8,868 bases of DNA. Source: Ruminococcaceae bacterium UBA3451. GTDB taxonomy: Bacteria > Bacillota > Clostridia > Oscillospirales > Acutalibacteraceae. Both the position numbers and the translations under genes were made by a program. The notes below the pieces were generated by a model that had not been told where the DNA came from, did not search any database, and worked only from the letters and a program-made list of their open reading frames with translations. The stretch's first letter is position 1, and each line of letters begins with the position of its first letter. Positions 5,595 through 8,868 of this stretch are shown in pieces. The DNA is taken from assembly GCA_002378845.1 (NCBI GenBank), contig DFRY01000030.1:2830-11697 (forward strand). Direction: 5' to 3'.

Positions 5595-6650
5595 CTATTC
5601 CTCGAATTCCAGCGTTTCATGCGATAGACTGAAAACAAATGCGGCGCAAAGCGCAATCAGCGCGGTTGCAGCAGGTATAGAGCCCGAAAATCCCGCCACC
5701 AGGGGGGCCGCGGTGTTGCTGAACACCGGTTCGCTGATGGGGTACAAACGTAAAAGTCCCACCGTAATTATTGCTGCCAGCACCCCGTGTAAAACGCGGT
5801 AAAAGTAAAAGCGGGGCAAATTGACGTGTATTTTTTCCACGGAGGAAAGAACCTGAAAATGAACGCAAATACCGCCCCATCCTATTATCAGTGAAACCGC
5901 CCACAGCGGAAGGCTAAGCTTGGAAAAATCCGCGCATCCGCCCGTTACTTCCAACAGGCCGGAAAGCGCGGCCGAAAGCTGCGGCGACTTCACCCAAAGC
6001 CGCAGCAGATTCATCAAAGCAGCAAACAGAACAACAAAGCAGCACATACTCATCATTCCGCGTGCCGCGTCCGCCGCAGAAGCGATAAATGCGCTGCCCG
6101 ACTTTTTAGCGGAACTCTTTTTCCCTGATTTTTGCAGCGGTTCTGCTTTGGCCGTAATGCCGCTGAACAGACTGAGAAGAACGGAGCCCAAAATCTGTGA
6201 AGCGAATAAAATAAAGCCGGCTTGCTGACTTTTCAGAAAACCGACCCCAACGGCGCTGATGACAAACGCAGGCCCGGAATTTACGCAAAAACAAAGCATT
6301 CTTGCCGCCTGGCTTTCCGTAATTGCGCCGCTGTCGTACAAAGCGGCAACGCTGCGCGCTCCGGTCGGGTACCCGCCAATCATACTCATTAAAATCGTAG
6401 CGGCAGAGCTGCCCGGCAGCTTCAACAGGATACGCGCCGGTGTTTCAAATACTTTTCCGATTTTTTCAGAAAGTCCGCTTTTGACCACAAATACGGAAAG
6501 CACCATAAACGGGTAGAGCGACGGCACTAAAATCTGAAGGCAGTACCCAATTCCGTTTCTTGCTCCGTCAGACGCCGCCGCCGGGAAGATCAACAGCACG
6601 CAGGCGGTTGAAAAGGTAGCGGTAAGCAGCAGTCCCTGTTTTAATTTCAT
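5595..6650 (-). CDS. ylbJ: YlbJ-like sporulation integral membrane protein (nucleoside-recognition/Gate domain)
   Basis: This 351-residue polytopic membrane protein is related to YlbJ, which belongs to the nucleoside-recognition (Gate) group and is needed for sporulation in Bacillus subtilis. About eight hydrophobic segments are visible, near residues 6-24, 36-57, 83-93, 120-138, 143-165, 200-220, 248-270, 285-303 and 317-341. The two halves each carry a glycine-rich gate-like motif: GGYPTGA (92-98) followed by CFCVNSGP (120-127), and GWGGICVHFQ (258-267). A lysine/serine-rich cytoplasmic loop (170-185) separates them. It is somewhat shorter than B. subtilis YlbJ (about 400 residues). The ATG has a GGGGTGA site 5 bases upstream. 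It is divergent from yqfC-yqfD, both sporulation genes. A weak SigE-like -10 (CATATATA) lies just upstream on the minus strand. The transported ligand, if any, is unknown. Confidence 0.82.
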   Translation of the reverse strand: MKLKQGLLLTATFSTACVLLIFPAAASDGARNGIGYCLQILVPSLYPFMVLSVFVVKSGLSEKIGKVFETPARILLKLPGSSAATILMSMIGGYPTGARSVAALYDSGAITESQAARMLCFCVNSGPAFVISAVGVGFLKSQQAGFILFASQILGSVLLSLFSGITAKAEPLQKSGKKSSAKKSGSAFIASAADAARGMMSMCCFVVLFAALMNLLRLWVKSPQLSAALSGLLEVTGGCADFSKLSLPLWAVSLIIGWGGICVHFQVLSSVEKIHVNLPRFYFYRVLHGVLAAIITVGLLRLYPISEPVFSNTAAPLVAGFSGSIPAATALIALCAAFVFSLSHETLEFEE

Positions 6651-6685
6651 TGTATCACCCCGACTATATATATGTTGCAGTGCGG

Positions 6686-6712
6686 ATATTTACGCCTTGC
6701 GCCGCATAGGCT
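6686..6712 (+). promoter_or_regulatory. Candidate SigE-type sporulation promoter of yqfC-yqfD
   Basis: ATATT (6686-6690) is followed after 14 bases by CATAGGCT (6705-6712). This resembles the mother-cell SigE promoter (ATATT, 14-15 bases, CATACAAT), although the second half of the -10 is weak. yqfC-yqfD are SigE-dependent in B. subtilis. Transcription from here would begin near 6719, after the ATG at 6715, which supports the later TTG start of yqfC. Confidence 0.4.
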
Positions 6713-6747
6713 TTATGGGAACAAATACTAGTAGGGCGGGGATTAAT

Positions 6748-6999
6748 TTGGCTAAGAAACCGAAAAATTTAGGGCTGAAATTACCGGTAAATATGCCGAC
6801 TCATATGGAAATAAACGGGAACACGGAAGTGGTGCTGGAAGGCTGCGGAGGAGTGCTGGAATACGACACCGACGTAGTGCGTATTAAAGCAGGCAAAATG
6901 AATATTAAGTTTACGGGCCGTGGTCTGGTGATTAAATGCCTTACTGCAGACTCCCTTGTGGTAACGGGGTTTATTATGGGAATTGAGTTTTTAATGTGA
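6748..6999 (+). CDS. yqfC: Sporulation protein YqfC
   Basis: This small protein of the YqfC family, encoded next to yqfD in most spore-forming Firmicutes, is made in the mother cell; its biochemical role is unknown. I chose the TTG at 6748-6750 (83 residues, MAKKPKNLGL...) because AGGGCGGGG at 6733-6741 lies 6 bases upstream and the resulting N-terminus resembles B. subtilis YqfC (MAKK...). An in-frame ATG at 6715 would give 94 residues but has only a weak AGG upstream. Visible family features are LPVNMPTHMEINGNTEVVLEG and, towards the end, IKFTGRGLVIKCLTADSLVVTG, a beta-strand-rich fold with alternating hydrophobic residues. No membrane segment is evident. The stop is 9 bases before the yqfD start, so the two genes form an operon. 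Confidence 0.85.
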   Translation: MAKKPKNLGLKLPVNMPTHMEINGNTEVVLEGCGGVLEYDTDVVRIKAGKMNIKFTGRGLVIKCLTADSLVVTGFIMGIEFLM

Positions 7000-7008
7000 G
7001 GTGATGGA

Positions 7009-8187
7009 ATGTTTTCGTTAAAGCTGACACGCTGGCTTTTGGGCTATGTTCAGTTTTGCCTTATCGGCGGCAGTCCGGAACGTTTTTTAAACGCATGTGC
7101 CCGCGCCGGCATTTATCTGTGGGACATCCGCGGCGGGCAGAATTGCGGCGCGCGTGTTGCAGCGGGCAGCTACCGCGACTTACGCGCCTGTGCGCGGCGG
7201 GCAGGCTCCAAGCTGAAATTGGAGAAAAAATTTGGGTTTCCGTTTGCCACCAAGGGGATTCGGAAGAGGAAAGGTGTTTTGGCGGGCGCGGCTGTTTTTG
7301 CGCTTATTGTCGGGCTGCTTTCCATGCATGTATGGTGCATTGAAGTAGTCGGCAACACAACAATTCCGACGGCGGAAATCAAAGCGGAGCTTGCCGAAAT
7401 GGGAATTACGACCGGGGTTATGAAAAGCCAGGTTAACCCGCAGATGCTGCAGCAGGCGCTCATGCTGAAATTCCCGCAGGTTGGGTGGCTCAGTGTAAAC
7501 ACCCGTGGCTGTACGGCGGAGGTGCGGCTTCAGGAGAAAGTGGAACGCCCTCCTATCGCTGTGAAAGATACCCGGCCCTGCAATATTAAAGCCGCCGCTA
7601 CGGGGCAAATCGTTTTTATGGAGGTCTATATCGGGACGCCGCAGGTCAAAGAAGGCGACGCGGTGGTCGAAGGGCAGCTTTTAATCAGCGGCGTTGTGGA
7701 AGACGCCGCGGGCGCCTCTTTTCTGAAACGCGCGTCGGGTAAGATTATTGCCGCGACCAACCGGACTTTTACTACTGAAGTTGAACTGAAACGCAGCGTA
7801 GTCATGCCGACGGGGAAAAGCGTCACTCAGCGAAGTATGAACTTTTTCGGAGCGCGCGTGCCGCTTACGTTAGTCGGCAAACCGGACGGAAATTACCGAG
7901 CGGAAGGGGTATTTACCGAACTAAAGCTGATGAATTCGGTGCTGCCGGTTAGTTTATATGAGGAAAACTGGATTGAGGAACATACGGTGGACGTTACGCT
8001 GACCAGAGAACAGGCAAGGGAAGAAGCCCAAGAGCAATTGAAGCGGAAACTGCAGCAGGAACTGGGGGATGCGAAAATAATTTCGACCAGCGAAAGCGAC
8101 AAGGTATCCGGTTCCAAACTAATTTTCACCGAAAACGTCAAATGTGAGCAGAATATCGCCCAAGAATCGGAAATACTGATAAAATAG
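7009..8187 (+). CDS. yqfD: Sporulation protein YqfD
   Basis: This 392-residue membrane-anchored sporulation protein is of about the usual family length. Residues 1-75 form the conserved cytoplasmic N-terminal region with cysteine and arginine-rich segments (LNACARAGIYLWDI). A single membrane helix follows at about 88-110, after the basic stretch KGIRKRKG, so the C-terminal part should lie outside the cytoplasm. Residues 111-175 (IEVVGNTTIPTAEIKAEL..., QVGWLSVNTRGCTAEVRLQEK) resemble the POTRA-like domain found in FtsQ-type proteins. A basic/acidic helical segment (about 335-360) precedes the C-terminus. A GAGGTGAT site lies before the ATG. The partner gene yqfC is 9 bases upstream and phoH follows, the classic order. 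Its exact function in spore formation is not established. Confidence 0.92.
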   Translation: MFSLKLTRWLLGYVQFCLIGGSPERFLNACARAGIYLWDIRGGQNCGARVAAGSYRDLRACARRAGSKLKLEKKFGFPFATKGIRKRKGVLAGAAVFALIVGLLSMHVWCIEVVGNTTIPTAEIKAELAEMGITTGVMKSQVNPQMLQQALMLKFPQVGWLSVNTRGCTAEVRLQEKVERPPIAVKDTRPCNIKAAATGQIVFMEVYIGTPQVKEGDAVVEGQLLISGVVEDAAGASFLKRASGKIIAATNRTFTTEVELKRSVVMPTGKSVTQRSMNFFGARVPLTLVGKPDGNYRAEGVFTELKLMNSVLPVSLYEENWIEEHTVDVTLTREQAREEAQEQLKRKLQQELGDAKIISTSESDKVSGSKLIFTENVKCEQNIAQESEILIK

Positions 8188-8211
8188 ATGCATTTTTTGT
8201 TACTAATTATG

Positions 8212-8240
8212 GTGACGAATGATATTTATTATGTTATAAT
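8212..8240 (+). promoter_or_regulatory. Promoter upstream of phoH
   Basis: GTGACG (8212-8217, 4 of 6 matches) and a perfect TATAAT (8235-8240) are separated by exactly 17 bases. This lies 62 bases upstream of the phoH start, in the 115-base gap after yqfD. No convincing terminator follows yqfD, so phoH could be read both from here and by read-through during sporulation. Confidence 0.65.
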
Positions 8241-8302
8241 AAAAATAATTTATCGTGAAGGAGTATATCTTTTAGGCGGTAAAAGAACTTAAAGGTGATA
8301 GA

Positions 8303-8868
8303 ATGTTTGAACAAAGGATCAATATTGACCGTATGGAGCAGGCAGTTGCTCTTTTCGGCAGCTTTGACGAAAACATCAAACTGGTCGAAAAAGAGTACCA
8401 TGTTACTATCCTTGGCCGCGGAAGTGAAATTAAGGTATCGGGTGAACCGGAAAACGTTGCATCGGCAGTCCGGGCAATTGACAGTCTTCTTTCCCTGATT
8501 AACCGCGGCGAAGCATTGAGTGAACAGAATGTCCGCTATTGCATCTCTCTTGTCAACGAGGGGAGCGAAGAAAAAATCGATACGCTTGCGGGTGACTGCA
8601 TTTGCATTACCTCCAAAGGCAAGCCGGTCAAAGCCAAAACGCTGGGGCAGAAGAAATACTGTACCGCGATTAAAAATCATACAATTACAATCGGTGTCGG
8701 CCCTGCCGGCACCGGCAAAACCTATCTTGCTGTGGCGCTCGCCGTCACGGCATTCCGTGCGCAGGAAGTGAACCGGATTATCCTGACACGCCCGGCTGTG
8801 GAAGCAGGCGAAAAGCTGGGCTTTCTGCCCGGCGACCTGCAGCAGAAAGTCGACCCGTACCTGCGGCC
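8303..8868 (+). CDS. phoH: PhoH family ATPase (partial, C-terminus beyond the right edge)
   Basis: The 188 visible residues are the N-terminal 60% or so of a PhoH protein (about 320 residues in B. subtilis). PhoH is a cytoplasmic P-loop ATPase usually linked to RNA metabolism; its exact activity is uncertain. Residues 1-75 form a KH-like N-terminal domain (VTILGRGSEIKVSGEPENV). The ATPase domain begins near 108 with the Walker A motif GPAGTGKT (133-140). It continues into the family hallmark LTRPAVEAGEKLGFLPGDLQ and KVDPYLR at 161-188. The Walker B region lies beyond the window. The ATG has an AAAGGTGAT ribosome binding site. The order yqfC-yqfD-phoH matches Bacillus and clostridial genomes, in which ybeY and further genes usually follow. 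Confidence 0.96.
   Translation, partial: MFEQRINIDRMEQAVALFGSFDENIKLVEKEYHVTILGRGSEIKVSGEPENVASAVRAIDSLLSLINRGEALSEQNVRYCISLVNEGSEEKIDTLAGDCICITSKGKPVKAKTLGQKKYCTAIKNHTITIGVGPAGTGKTYLAVALAVTAFRAQEVNRIILTRPAVEAGEKLGFLPGDLQQKVDPYLR

Noticed and set aside
7056..7608. Several 95-142 residue open frames overlapping yqfD on both strands
   Set aside because: They overlap a clear yqfD coding region, arise from its GC-rich codons, and show neither ribosome binding sites nor domain features.
8180..8200. AT-rich hairpin with T-run after yqfD as a terminator
   Set aside because: The pairing is only about five A-T pairs and the T-run is part of the stem, so it is too weak to call.
8255..8275. Six-codon GTG open frame ahead of phoH, possible leader peptide
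   Set aside because: It has no ribosome binding site upstream of the GTG, no run of regulatory codons and no attenuator hairpin after it.

Overview
The window looks like chromosomal DNA from an anaerobic, spore-forming Firmicute of the class Clostridia. An Oscillospiraceae/Ruminococcaceae-type genome of medium GC would fit, but that placement is inference. The reasons are strong AGGAGG-type ribosome binding sites, a two-subunit 2-oxoacid:ferredoxin oxidoreductase together with superoxide reductase and rubrerythrin (the anaerobe's oxygen-defence set), and sporulation genes of the yqfC-yqfD-phoH order.

Left part (1-4792, all minus strand). This appears to be one oxidative-stress and iron-storage gene cluster. 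In order of transcription it encodes: an encapsulated ferritin-like protein (EncFtn) with a C-terminal encapsulin-targeting peptide; the encapsulin shell protein; superoxide reductase (desulfoferrodoxin); the fused gamma-alpha subunit and then the beta subunit of a 2-oxoacid:ferredoxin oxidoreductase (overlapping by 4 bases); and a rubrerythrin that runs off the left edge. A good promoter with a Fur/PerR-like palindrome just downstream of it precedes EncFtn. Two intercistronic hairpins, one over the encapsulin stop and one long one between superoxide reductase and the oxidoreductase, may tune expression inside the cluster. A plausible joint role is this: the oxidoreductase makes low-potential reducing power, superoxide reductase and rubrerythrin use electrons to remove superoxide and peroxide, and EncFtn inside the encapsulin oxidises and stores iron so that it cannot drive Fenton chemistry.

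Middle part (4835-5594, minus strand). Two small genes, each with its own promoter candidate and terminator, encode a 64-residue protein I do not recognise and a 73-residue cysteine-rich protein.

Right part (5595-8868). A YlbJ-like sporulation membrane protein (minus) is divergent from yqfC-yqfD (plus). These are followed, after a separate promoter, by the start of phoH, which runs off the right edge. yqfC probably starts at a TTG codon downstream of a SigE-like promoter. No tRNA, rRNA, CRISPR array or mobile element was seen, and no stretch longer than 300 bases lacks a gene.
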